From: Candidatus Electrothrix scaldis
GTDB lineage: Bacteria > Desulfobacterota > Desulfobulbia > Desulfobulbales > Desulfobulbaceae
NCBI GenBank assembly: GCA_033584155.1
Contig: CP138355.1
Location: 992,001 to 1,056,000, forward strand
Length of the DNA: 64,000 bases
Direction: 5' to 3'
The translations under genes and the position numbers were made by a program. Under the pieces are notes generated by a model. The model was not told the origin of the DNA and ran no database searches. It saw only the letters and a list, made by a program, of their open reading frames with translations. Positions 15,743 to 23,413 of the stretch are shown here, piece after piece (within the stretch, counting starts at the first letter, position 1; each line of letters opens with the position of its first letter).

Positions 15743-17004
15743 TTTGTTCCTCCTGCTGAAAGCAACCTGCCGATCAACATGTGCTTTGCTTCTTCAATAA
15801 TTCGAGGGACGGTTTGCTCGTCATCCAGATTTACAATGGATTCATCGCCAAGTGCCTCGGCAGGTACCTTTTGTCTGAGTTCCGCGATCTTGTTGTCCAA
15901 GCCGTCAATATCGTCCGTACCTTGGGTGATCTGCAGAATTTCTTTCAGCAATCTCCCTATAGCGTTATCATCTGCCAGCGTTGATTCCAAATCAAGTTTA
16001 CCAGTGGTTGCATTCTCTACTCGCTCTATCCATAAATCGTCGCCAGCGGTTTCGGCACCAAGGGCCTTTATTTCCTGTTCAATTCTGTCAGGATCAGCCG
16101 CAAGTTCATCCGCAATCCCGGTGGCCCCGTGCAGGCGTATCCGCATAGCAAGAGGCCGGTCTTCAGCGAGTGTCCGTTCCTGTTCAATGCTTTTTCGAAC
16201 ACGCTCAACCACCTTGCGTTTTTCATCGACATCAGTCAAATCAATATCGCACAAGGACCATCTCAGCACATCCAGGGATATTTTTTCTATGTCAGCAACA
16301 GTACCGTCATCCACAGCAACAAGGACACAGCCCTTGGCACCGGTTTCACGAATATGACGGCCCTGAATGCAGCCGGGAAAAATAATATGCGGTTCTTTTT
16401 CAACAATCTCCTGTTTATGTATGTGGCCCAACGCCCAATATTGATAGCCCTTGGAACGAAGATCATCCAATGAGCACGGCGCATAAGGAGCATGGCCTTC
16501 ACGACCGCCAAGGCTTGTATGCAAGAGGCCGACATTGAACAATCCCTTTTCCGCAGGGCAAAAATCCGCAGCCAGATTTTCGTCAACATGTTGGGTCGGA
16601 AAGCTGCGTCCGTGAATCGCCACACCAAGGTTTTCCAACCTGACCGTTTCAACTTTCCTTGGAGAAAATATTTTCATATTCGTGGGGCTGTCCAAGGATT
16701 TTGTCATTCGATTTGCTGCATCATGATTGCCGGACACCGCAAATACCCGGATGTTGTGCCGCCCCAACCGGCCCATCTGTTTGCTGAGAAATATACCTGT
16801 GCTGTAATCTTTCCAGTCGCCGTCATACAGATCACCGGCCAACAGAACAAAGTCCACTTTCTCCTCTATTGCAAGGTCCACCAGATTCTCAAACGCACGC
16901 CGGCAGGCATCACGGATGGATTCGGCAGGAGCAGACTCGTATCGGGATAAGCCGCGTAATGGGCTGTCTAAATGAATATCGGCTGCATGAATAAATTTGA
17001 ACAT
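15739..17004 (-). CDS. yhaO: YhaO-like metallophosphoesterase (SbcD-like nuclease)
   Basis: A 421-residue calcineurin-like phosphoesterase. Metal ligands are all visible: HAADIHLDSPL, AGDLYDGDW, SGNHDAANR, GLLHTSLGG and ALGHIHKQE. The C-terminal ~170 residues form the capping/ATPase-binding part. It is the first gene of the yhaO-yhaN pair, which resembles the Bacillus pair and works like SbcD with SbcC on double-strand DNA ends. AGGAGA lies 8 bases before the ATG. Immediately upstream is the DUF4276 remnant. Confidence 0.88.
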   Translation of the reverse strand: MFKFIHAADIHLDSPLRGLSRYESAPAESIRDACRRAFENLVDLAIEEKVDFVLLAGDLYDGDWKDYSTGIFLSKQMGRLGRHNIRVFAVSGNHDAANRMTKSLDSPTNMKIFSPRKVETVRLENLGVAIHGRSFPTQHVDENLAADFCPAEKGLFNVGLLHTSLGGREGHAPYAPCSLDDLRSKGYQYWALGHIHKQEIVEKEPHIIFPGCIQGRHIRETGAKGCVLVAVDDGTVADIEKISLDVLRWSLCDIDLTDVDEKRKVVERVRKSIEQERTLAEDRPLAMRIRLHGATGIADELAADPDRIEQEIKALGAETAGDDLWIERVENATTGKLDLESTLADDNAIGRLLKEILQITQGTDDIDGLDNKIAELRQKVPAEALGDESIVNLDDEQTVPRIIEEAKHMLIGRLLSAGGTK

Positions 17005-17089
17005 GTATGTCTCCTGGTCTGAATGAAAGCGAACAAACAGGATTACCGGGTTATCCGAGGTATTTTATTGTCGGGAAAAATGTTATGCT

Positions 17090-17188
17090 TCAAGGTCTCC
17101 GGCCAATTCCAAGGCCGATGAGCTTTGGTATCAAAATGTCGAGAGCTTTTTTCCCGGACTGGTCTTCAACGAGTATTTCAAAATGCAT
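17090..17188 (-). pseudogene. Remnant of a DUF4276 (RloB-like) gene
   Basis: On the minus strand, 4 bases after the AAA ATPase stop, ATG at 17188 starts a 32-residue frame whose first ~25 residues (MHFEILVEDQSGKK, then ALDILIPKLIG) look, from memory, like the N-terminus of DUF4276 proteins, a TOPRIM-like family that follows AAA ATPases in RloA/RloB-like pairs. Full members have about 200 residues. Here the frame jumps to LGIGRRP and stops at 17090, consistent with a deletion. The frame is too short for standard gene finders. Confidence 0.6.
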
Positions 17189-17192
17189 CTGC

Positions 17193-18485
17193 TTACCTCG
17201 CATCTAAATAATCGCTGTACCAAAGCCCGCCCAAGGGCAGGCCCTCGGCAACCAGGTTCTTCACTGTTTCGTCTTGGCTTGCCCTGCGGATACTTGAGAA
17301 ACCATCCGGGCCTTTTTCCAGAATCCAGACCTCAGAAGGTTCCAAGGCATCAACGAGATAAGGTTGATGGGTGGTGATGAAGACCTGAGATCCCCCTTTG
17401 CGGCCTGTTGCGTGTTCACGAAATTCCTGAGCTAATGATTCAAGGAGCTTATGATATAATCCGTTTTCCGGTTCTTCAATGCATAAAAAGGGCGGAGGGG
17501 TCGGATCTTCCAATAACAGGAGATAGGCAAAGACCTTCAGGGTTCCGTCAGACATCTGTTGGGAATAAAACGGGTCTTGAAAGCCCTTGTCATTAAAGCG
17601 AAGAAGGAGGCGATCGTCGTTGGTCGCTTCCGTTTCAATCTTGTCGATACCGGGTATTTTTTCAGCGATCCGGTTGAGAATCAATTGAAAACGCTTGGGG
17701 TGCTCCCGTTCCATAAACTGGACCACATTGCCAAGATTATCACCGTGGATGTTGAGGTGTTTCTGCGGTCCTGCGAGTGGCAGACTGCGGGCGGCATCAG
17801 GAGTGAAGTAACTGAGGTACCATCCTTCGATGAATTTGCGAAAGGCTGAAATCCTTGGATGCTGTTTCAACGACCCCAGGGTTGCGATGCCGAGCTTGCG
17901 TATATCCTCAAGTTCGACAACTTCAGTTTCTTTGGATTCTTCCTCGGATTCACTTGACTGAATGGATTCCATCAGGCCAAACAGATCAAAGTTTCCTTGA
18001 TCTTCCTTGATTTGACGCCCTTCCTTATCGCCTTTCCATGCGATCCCCTTTCCTTTATTCAAGACAAGAAATGAAAAGGGCCAGCCATGTTTTTGTCCTT
18101 TGCGCCTTTGCCTGAGACGCTCTTTCAGGACAAAGGGACGACCGGAATTATCTATATCAAGAGCAAGTTCATAGGTAATAGGCCGTGCGTTCCCCCCTTC
18201 CTTGTAATACATCTCGAATTCGATAGGTTCTTTTTGACCTTGCGCCCTGATTCGCTTAAAGCCGCCACGACCGCGAGAGTCGCAGGCTTCTTCAACTCCT
18301 GATCTCAAGGCATCCGCCAAAAAACCGAAGGCATCAAAGAGGGTACTTTTCCCGACACCGTTTTTACCAATAACCGCAGTCATGGGCGTGAGAGGTTTCG
18401 CCTTTTGCTGATTCCAAAGCCGTCCAAGAGTAACATCCTTCAACGACCTGAAATTCTTGATTCTGAATCCTTCTATCTTTGCCAT
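17193..18485 (-). CDS. AAA family ATPase (AAA_21, RloA-like)
   Basis: A 430-residue ABC/SMC-class ATPase without long coiled coil. Motifs: FRIKNFRSLKDVTLG, Walker A GKNGVGKST, signature QMSDGTLK, Walker B FLCIEEPENGL and H-loop FITTHQPY. This is the architecture of OLD/RloA-type ATPases that pair with small effector genes in anti-phage or toxin-like modules. Its expected partner, a DUF4276 gene, begins 4 bases after its stop but is reduced to a 32-codon remnant, so the ATPase may be an orphan. It may now be co-transcribed with yhaO and yhaN. Confidence 0.82.
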   Translation of the reverse strand: MAKIEGFRIKNFRSLKDVTLGRLWNQQKAKPLTPMTAVIGKNGVGKSTLFDAFGFLADALRSGVEEACDSRGRGGFKRIRAQGQKEPIEFEMYYKEGGNARPITYELALDIDNSGRPFVLKERLRQRRKGQKHGWPFSFLVLNKGKGIAWKGDKEGRQIKEDQGNFDLFGLMESIQSSESEEESKETEVVELEDIRKLGIATLGSLKQHPRISAFRKFIEGWYLSYFTPDAARSLPLAGPQKHLNIHGDNLGNVVQFMEREHPKRFQLILNRIAEKIPGIDKIETEATNDDRLLLRFNDKGFQDPFYSQQMSDGTLKVFAYLLLLEDPTPPPFLCIEEPENGLYHKLLESLAQEFREHATGRKGGSQVFITTHQPYLVDALEPSEVWILEKGPDGFSSIRRASQDETVKNLVAEGLPLGGLWYSDYLDAR

Positions 18486-18552
18486 AATTTTTTCTCACAG
18501 AGGAGAAACGGAAATTTTTTGTCGTTCAAGTGCCTTCACGTTGTGCTATTCG

Positions 18553-18625
18553 GGTTCTACACCTACCAAACATCTTCAACTGAAGGATCATCATAGCGTT
18601 CCAAGGTCTCCAACCATTCCGGCAT
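18553..18625. repeat. Copy B of the direct repeat (3' end of the SAM-like gene)
   Basis: 73 bases at 18553-18625 match 12123-12202 (see that copy). In this copy the DNA codes the final residues of the SAM-like protein and its stop codon, so B is probably the parental copy and A a duplicate carried to the far end of the block. Confidence 0.8.
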
Positions 18626-18997
18626 ATTTTCTTTTATCCTTTGCTTCAAACCCGCCAGGTCATTTTTACTTATCAAACCTTTTTCATGCATAAAGGTATA
18701 AAATTTTTTCAGGCTTGTTGCGTTGCCCTTGATGCTTGATTGACTTGCCCACATTGCCTTTTTTATAAACCAATAGCCAAGAAACATATTGACCTTGCCA
18801 ACACCCTCAGCTGCTTCAATTGCATCTTCATACAGCAGAAAATTATTAAGGTAGAAGTCAAGGTTGCCAAGATGATTGTTTATCGTTTTTTTTGAGAGGC
18901 CAGCTGCTTTGAGCCGTGCCTCAAACTCATCTAACAGTTTTTCGTTAACTTTTTGTATCTTTTTACAATCTCGTTCGTATTTCTCGTAGTCGTCCAT
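18563..18997 (-). CDS. Stand-alone recombinase core-binding (SAM-like) domain protein
   Basis: A 144-residue protein that resembles only the N-terminal DNA-binding (phage_int_SAM) domain of tyrosine recombinases: LLDEFEARLKAAGLSKKTIN, NNHLGNLDFYLNNFLL, then SLKKFYTFMHEKGLIS. No catalytic R-H-x-x-R...Y domain follows; it ends with ERYDDPSVEDVW. Either a DNA-binding protein in its own right or a fragment of an integrase. A related protein lies at 57317-57730. Its 3' end is duplicated at 12123. Function unknown. Confidence 0.7.
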   Translation of the reverse strand: MDDYEKYERDCKKIQKVNEKLLDEFEARLKAAGLSKKTINNHLGNLDFYLNNFLLYEDAIEAAEGVGKVNMFLGYWFIKKAMWASQSSIKGNATSLKKFYTFMHEKGLISKNDLAGLKQRIKENMPEWLETLERYDDPSVEDVW

Positions 18998-19012
18998 TGT
19001 TTATCCTTTCCT

Positions 19013-19729
19013 TCATTGCTTTGAACATACATAAGCATGTGTATGTGTCATAATCTCAAATGATTTTTCTGTGGTAAATCCGGCACGCTCAAGCATTCCT
19101 TTTATAATCCAATTCCAGGTACTGAACTCATCACGTACATGCGTCACCGTTTCATCTGCCATGCTTTTTCCTGCAATTTCTTCCATCCTCTTCAGCCAGC
19201 TCTTGATGTGTTCTTCATAGGCTTGAGGGGCAAAGTCAAAAACAACATCTGCTAAGAAGAGCTTTCCGCCGGGTTTGAGAAAATCAAACAGTCTGCATAG
19301 GGCGATTTGTTTCCAGAAGTCAGGCAGGTGATGTAATGTCACGCTGGCAATAATTGCATCAGGAGGATCGCCTTGATGATCGTATGTCAGGAAGCCTGAT
19401 TGCACTGGAGTTATGTTGTTTATCCCATCTCGTTGCATCTTTTGTTTGAGGACGGCTATCATTTCTCCTGAAACATCGACTGAATAAACGTGCTTACACA
19501 TTCGGGCAAAGTGAATTGATAAGCCTCCTGTGCCGCATCCGATATCAAGGACTATTGAATCTGCGGACAGGTTGAGATCTGTGAATATGCTCTCTGCTTC
19601 TTTCCTGAAATCACGAAAGCCTTCATGTTGCTTGTCGTATTCAGTGGCGATAGCATTGTCTGTATAATCTACGCCTATCTGTTTTGATTCATCAAAAAGC
19701 CATGCTGGATGGTTATTCTTCATAGACAC
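19013..19729 (-). CDS. Class I SAM-dependent methyltransferase
   Basis: A 238-residue soluble enzyme. Motif I VLDIGCGTGGLS, motif II YSVDVSGEM, motif IV DAIIASVTLHHLPD and LLKPGGKL-like FLKPGGKLFLADV show a UbiE/Tam-type small-molecule methyltransferase fold. Substrate unknown. AGAGGTG precedes the start. It lies in the AT-rich accessory region, 15 bases upstream of the SAM-like gene. Confidence 0.85.
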   Translation of the reverse strand: MSMKNNHPAWLFDESKQIGVDYTDNAIATEYDKQHEGFRDFRKEAESIFTDLNLSADSIVLDIGCGTGGLSIHFARMCKHVYSVDVSGEMIAVLKQKMQRDGINNITPVQSGFLTYDHQGDPPDAIIASVTLHHLPDFWKQIALCRLFDFLKPGGKLFLADVVFDFAPQAYEEHIKSWLKRMEEIAGKSMADETVTHVRDEFSTWNWIIKGMLERAGFTTEKSFEIMTHTHAYVCSKQ

Positions 19730-19759
19730 CTCTTTTCTCTATCCGCGTTGGTAGTCGCT

Positions 19760-20524
19760 TTACTGAAACGTTGGTTTATAAAACTCAATAGCATTTTTGC
19801 TAAATACCTTTTTTGCAGCCACAGTTCCGAGTGCGTCCGCTACCTTGCTAAAATCACTATCCTGAAAAGGAACTTGTGCTCTTGTTGATGGTAAATCAGT
19901 TCCAAACATCAATGAATCGGGATTTGCGTTGTAGAGTTCAACAATGGCCTGCGTCGCATCAAAATCAATGCGACCAAAACCAGTAGCTTTAATTTTCACA
20001 CCGTTCTCCGCAAGCTTGAGCAAATGAGTGAACCCGCTTTTTCTCATGCCCAGATGATCAATACTCACGGAAGGTAGTTGTATTAAAGTTGAAAATAAAT
20101 GTTCAAGGTCAGTTGAATCCACGTACAATTCAATATGCCAGCCAACCAGTTCGTAGATTCTATTTGCCATTGAAACCATATGTTCAAGAGTTTCGGAACC
20201 ACCGCGATATAGGTTAAATCTCAACGCCTTCACTCCTGATGCATGAAGTTTGACTATATATTCATCGGATGTTGAATATGGCAATTGAGTAACGCCAACA
20301 AAGCCAGAACCTAAAGATTCTAACGCTGATAGCAGATACCCTTGATCGAATGCTTGAAAAGAACCAGAAACTATAGCACCACCTATAAGATTATAATTCG
20401 ACAACCTCGCTAAATAGTTTGCATGCGTAAATGGTTCAGGCACATATCCATTATTCGGCACTAATGGATAAAGCGGATCAATAATATGAAAATGGCTATC
20501 AAATAATGCGAATTCGTCAAACAA
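19760..20524 (-). CDS. Amidohydrolase family protein (amidohydrolase_2-like TIM barrel)
   Basis: A 254-residue metal-dependent hydrolase of the type of 2-pyrone-4,6-dicarboxylate lactonase and related amidohydrolases. Visible features: FDSHFHIID (metal-binding HxH), SVSIDHLGM (His on a middle strand), MFGTDLPSTR (metal-binding Asp) and a final SKNAIEFYKP that echoes the family ending. Substrate unknown. It is 31 bases upstream of the methyltransferase gene, same strand, and may be co-transcribed. Confidence 0.8.
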   Translation of the reverse strand: MFDEFALFDSHFHIIDPLYPLVPNNGYVPEPFTHANYLARLSNYNLIGGAIVSGSFQAFDQGYLLSALESLGSGFVGVTQLPYSTSDEYIVKLHASGVKALRFNLYRGGSETLEHMVSMANRIYELVGWHIELYVDSTDLEHLFSTLIQLPSVSIDHLGMRKSGFTHLLKLAENGVKIKATGFGRIDFDATQAIVELYNANPDSLMFGTDLPSTRAQVPFQDSDFSKVADALGTVAAKKVFSKNAIEFYKPTFQ

Positions 20525-20629
20525 GAAATACTCCTGCAGGATTTTTCTGACTGTTACGGAATTAGGGGAGGCTATCTCAAATAATGGGATATCAGTAAGT
20601 TAATTTGTTCGCCGGAGAGCTTCTAAAAG

Positions 20630-20923
20630 TCACCTGAAAGAAGGGCATAAACATAAGTTGTTGATTTCTTTCTTTTGAGATTCCAGCTCCTTGATCCGGC
20701 TTTTCATTGCTTTAAATTCAAGCTGATCTTCAACCGTTTGGATATGCACAACCTCGGCGCGGTAACCGGAACGGCCAAACTTCTTAATCCATCGCTCTAC
20801 GGTGCCGTGAGCGCCAATGCCATATTTCTGACGCAAGCTGTAGATGCTGACGCCCTCTTCGTACTCTCTGACAACCTGTTGTTTAAGTGCCTGGCTGTAA
20901 CGTTTGACAGGTTCTTTTTTCAT
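20630..20923 (-). mobile_element. IS3-family orfA remnant (transposase HTH subunit)
   Basis: From ATG 20923 (GGAGGGG 8 bases before it) the frame gives about 97 residues: MKKEPVKRYSQALKQQVVRE, YEEGVSIYSLRQKYGI and TVERWIKKFGRSGYR are the helix-turn-helix part of IS3/IS911 OrfA. The leucine zipper starts (KSRIKELESQKKE) but the sequence then diverges to INNLCLCPSFR and stops; orfB with its DDE core is absent. This is a truncated copy. TGTCAACTATATTCAGG at about 20951 may be the element end. Confidence 0.75.
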
Positions 20924-20992
20924 ATTATTCCCCTCCTGAATGGTCATTAATGTGTCAACTATATTCAGGACGGGTCACCGTTGAAGCACTTG

Positions 20993-21250
20993 TTATGCGA
21001 GATTGCTTAAAAGCATTGTCAGCAAAGTGCCCAAAAAGAACAATCCCATTCCAAGGTAAAATAGCTTGTAAAGCTGTAACCCTCTGTCGCTTAAGACAAT
21101 TTTGGGTGGAATACAATTTGGGTACAAATCCTTCGGATCTTTAATAGCATGAATTTTTTCAATAGAAACATGATGCCTCAATCTAAATTGTACAATAAAT
21201 CCAATAATGAATCCGATGACTGACAATATTAATGGCAATGCGTTCAACAT
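20993..21250 (-). CDS. Small membrane protein, probable integron cassette gene
   Basis: An 85-residue protein with two membrane segments: ALPLILSVIGFIIGFIVQF (N-terminal) and FYLGMGLFFLGTLLTMLLSN (C-terminal) joined by a ~35-residue polar loop. No family recognised. Its TAA stop overlaps GTTATGC at 20992-20998, the form of an attC core, which is typical of cassette genes. The ~165 bases upstream, to the attC-like site at 21418, hold no other gene. Confidence 0.6.
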   Translation of the reverse strand: MLNALPLILSVIGFIIGFIVQFRLRHHVSIEKIHAIKDPKDLYPNCIPPKIVLSDRGLQLYKLFYLGMGLFFLGTLLTMLLSNLA

Positions 21251-21417
21251 TTATTAATCTCCATTTACTAAAGTTAGTGGAAGCAAACTGTAATCGGACT
21301 TCATCAATCAATTTCTCTTTTACAATACAATTTACCAAATATTGCTCTTCAAAAAACAGATTGAAACGTATTGTTTGTTGCAATCGAATTGCTGTCGTTT
21401 CGTTGCGATTTTTCTTC

Positions 21418-21544
21418 GCATAACGTGGCCTTCAGGAGGCGGGCACTTTGTGCCTGAAACCTGAAGCCAACAAAATTGATTGATATTTTTCAGCCTTCGA
21501 AAAGCGGCAACTTGTGCCCGCTCACCTGGAAGGCGATTGTTGGC
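21418..21544. repeat. attC-like palindromic recombination site 1
   Basis: Ends GCATAAC (21418-21424) and GTTGGC (21539-21544) are the AAC/GTT cores of attC sites. Inside, GCCTTCAGGAGGCGGGCAC (21428-21446) pairs with 21514-21534 (GTGCCCG...GGAAGGC) with two unpaired bases, as expected for attC, where extrahelical bases set polarity. Length 127 is within the attC range. It overlaps the 3' end of the gene at 21522-22022, which is usual for cassettes. Confidence 0.65.
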
Positions 21545-22022
21545 AAGTCTTTAGTTTTCTTTCTTTGGATTCCCAAACGTATCCTTTTTGGAGAAGTATA
21601 TCCAAATCCACCGCTGCAACCTTTCTCACACCTGGTTTTCCGTCCTCAAATTCGAGGAGGCTATCTACTGTACTACTCAAAAACCAGCAGCCTTCTTCAT
21701 AAGCTATGCACCAAAACGGGTCTTGTGGATCAATACCTAAGATCAAATCGTAATGGGATACAAGAGAATCGATATTCTTTATTCTTTTCAAAAGGAGAGC
21801 TAACTTAATCTCGGGATAAACTCCCAAGTCAAGAGCTTTATTATTCCAAATAGCTGAGATGAAAGAAGAATAAACCGTATCATTTGTTTCATAGCTTTCA
21901 ATCCAAATTACCCCTTTCTTTTCTTCTTCAAGAAAGGCTTGCCCGATAACTTCAATCATCAATTGGCGAGTTTCATACTCTCCGATTTTTCTATTGATGA
22001 TGATTTCAGTACAATTATTCAT
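21522..22022 (-). CDS. Hypothetical cassette protein
   Basis: From ATG 22022 a 166-residue soluble protein (MNNCTEIIINRKIGEYETRQ at the start). The frame runs further upstream to 22154 but that part lies within the attC-like site, so the internal ATG is preferred. YDLILGIDPQDPFWCIAYEE and SLLEFEDGKPGVRKVAA are its best-defined stretches; no family recognised. Its last codons (KLKTCQQSPSR) fall within the next attC-like site. Typical of the unknown genes in chromosomal integron arrays. Confidence 0.65.
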   Translation of the reverse strand: MNNCTEIIINRKIGEYETRQLMIEVIGQAFLEEEKKGVIWIESYETNDTVYSSFISAIWNNKALDLGVYPEIKLALLLKRIKNIDSLVSHYDLILGIDPQDPFWCIAYEEGCWFLSSTVDSLLEFEDGKPGVRKVAAVDLDILLQKGYVWESKERKLKTCQQSPSR

Positions 22023-22029
22023 TAGTATT

Positions 22030-22167
22030 GCCAACGCCTCACATGTGCGGCCCACCCGCGCCTTGAGCGGCAGGGTGAAGCCAAAACCACCACCCAAACG
22101 TTTAGGGCGGGCAATTATGCCAAAACTACCGTGCGCGGGTAGGGTCAGTACCATGTGTTTGTTAGGC
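22030..22167. repeat. attC-like palindromic recombination site 2
   Basis: Starts with GCCAAC (22030-22035) and ends with GTTAGGC (22161-22167), a perfect GTTRRRY core. CACATG (22040-22045) pairs with CATGTG (22152-22157), and CCCACCCGCGC (22051-22061) with GCGCGGGTAGGG (22133-22144) except one base. Length 138. It sits between the hypothetical gene and the phosphotransferase gene. Confidence 0.65.
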
Positions 22168-22246
22168 AGAACCCCTTATATTACAATATATTACTCACCA
22201 TCCTTTTGGTGACATACTCATAAAACTCCTGCTTTCTCCATGCGTG

Positions 22247-23248
22247 CTAGATGTCGAATAAAAAAGTCTCTTTCCGCAGAAGCTTTGGACAATACGTCTG
22301 AGCAATCACAGGAAATCTTCGTTGAAACCAGGCGTGCCACTCCGTATTCGTCAGGTGTCTGGTCGACGAGATGAGAATCATCATGATGATAAAGGCTTCA
22401 ATCTGATGACGTTGTGTCTCCGAAAGAGGACCTCCATAGCCCTGTAAATAGGCTGCTCTCAAGGATGGCTGTAAGTTACTCAGACAAATTCCTATATCCA
22501 GAAGATACGGGCCAAACCCCGATAACGAAAAATCGATAGGAATCAGCGCCTTCCCCTGCACAAGCACATTGCCATTCGGAAAATCAGCATGGATCATTCC
22601 CCAGATATCGGGCGTCGTGCGCATGGCTTTAAGGAGAGCGACAATATACTCACCAGCTTCAAGAGCGTTTGACGCATCATCGCCATTCACAATGCCCTGC
22701 TGGACCCCAATGCGCAGCTTTGCCAATGCCCCCTGAAGGAGCTGGGCATCATACGAAAACCGGAGAAATGGCTCAGGATGACACCAGGTTTGGGCATGAG
22801 CATGCAGTTTTGCCATCAGTTCTCCCAGGGTCGAGACCAGTCGTTCCCCAGAAGGAGCTTCCTGAGAAAATGGGTGACCACGCACCCATGTCAGGAGTGT
22901 ACAGGGGATTGTGGTGGTCTCGAACGGTGACTCAAGCATGGTGACGAACTCCTGCCTGAGGTTCAAGAGTGGGCGTTGGACAGGAATGTCCGTCTCTTGT
23001 TTGAGGGCATGGAGCCAGGAGAGTTCCGATTGAAGCGCGAGCGTGTGCTGTTGAAGTCCTTGGAACCCTTCATGCCGAGGGAGATGAATACGTAAGACGT
23101 AGGAGGATCCTCCTGTGGTATCTTGTACACGATACGTTAAATTTTCATGATGCCGAAGGAATTGCAGGGTATACGCAGAAATCGGGTACTGCCGAAGTGC
23201 AGACTGAGCAAGTTCTTGATATCTCTGTGTTGTCATAGCATTGTTCAT
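22247..23248 (-). CDS. Aminoglycoside/homoserine phosphotransferase-family kinase in a cassette
   Basis: A 333-residue protein with the APH kinase-like fold. The catalytic loop is MIHADFPNGNVLV (HxDxxxxN), followed by IPIDFSLSGFGPYLLDIG (metal-binding Asp). The N-lobe shows LTYRVQDTTGGSSYVLRIHL. Members phosphorylate small molecules: aminoglycosides, macrolides, homoserine, methylthioribose, choline. The substrate cannot be deduced; resistance is only one option. It lies between two attC-like sites, so it looks like a complete gene cassette. The start could also be the ATG at residue 5 (MTTQRYQE). Confidence 0.8.
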   Translation of the reverse strand: MNNAMTTQRYQELAQSALRQYPISAYTLQFLRHHENLTYRVQDTTGGSSYVLRIHLPRHEGFQGLQQHTLALQSELSWLHALKQETDIPVQRPLLNLRQEFVTMLESPFETTTIPCTLLTWVRGHPFSQEAPSGERLVSTLGELMAKLHAHAQTWCHPEPFLRFSYDAQLLQGALAKLRIGVQQGIVNGDDASNALEAGEYIVALLKAMRTTPDIWGMIHADFPNGNVLVQGKALIPIDFSLSGFGPYLLDIGICLSNLQPSLRAAYLQGYGGPLSETQRHQIEAFIIMMILISSTRHLTNTEWHAWFQRRFPVIAQTYCPKLLRKETFLFDI

Positions 23249-23285
23249 GGTCTCATTGGAGTAATCTGTGTCATAACTGCTCGCT

Positions 23286-23406
23286 GCCTAACGCTGTTAT
23301 AACCGGCTGCTACACGGATGGTGATTTGTCAAAGGTCTTTGCCACGAAGCTTTGGGAAAAGAGCTATCGAGCGCGATATGCAGTCCGGTTGATGAACTTG
23401 TTAAAT
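23286..23406. repeat. attC-like palindromic recombination site 3
   Basis: Starts with GCCTAAC (23286-23292, perfect RYYYAAC) and ends with GTTAAAT (23400-23406, perfect GTTRRRY). AACCGGCTGC (23301-23310) pairs with GCAGTCCGGTT (23380-23390) leaving one extrahelical base. Length 121, close to the ~120 bases of superintegron repeats. Confidence 0.7.
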
Positions 23407-23413
23407 GCCGAAA

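Noticed and set aside
19013-20524. Methyltransferase and amidohydrolase genes as further integron cassettes
   Set aside because: No attC-like palindrome lies between or after them; the gaps are 15 and 30 bases.
22022-22154. Upstream extension of the hypothetical cassette gene to 22154
   Set aside because: The extension lies in attC-like site 2 and has the composition of its arms rather than of protein.
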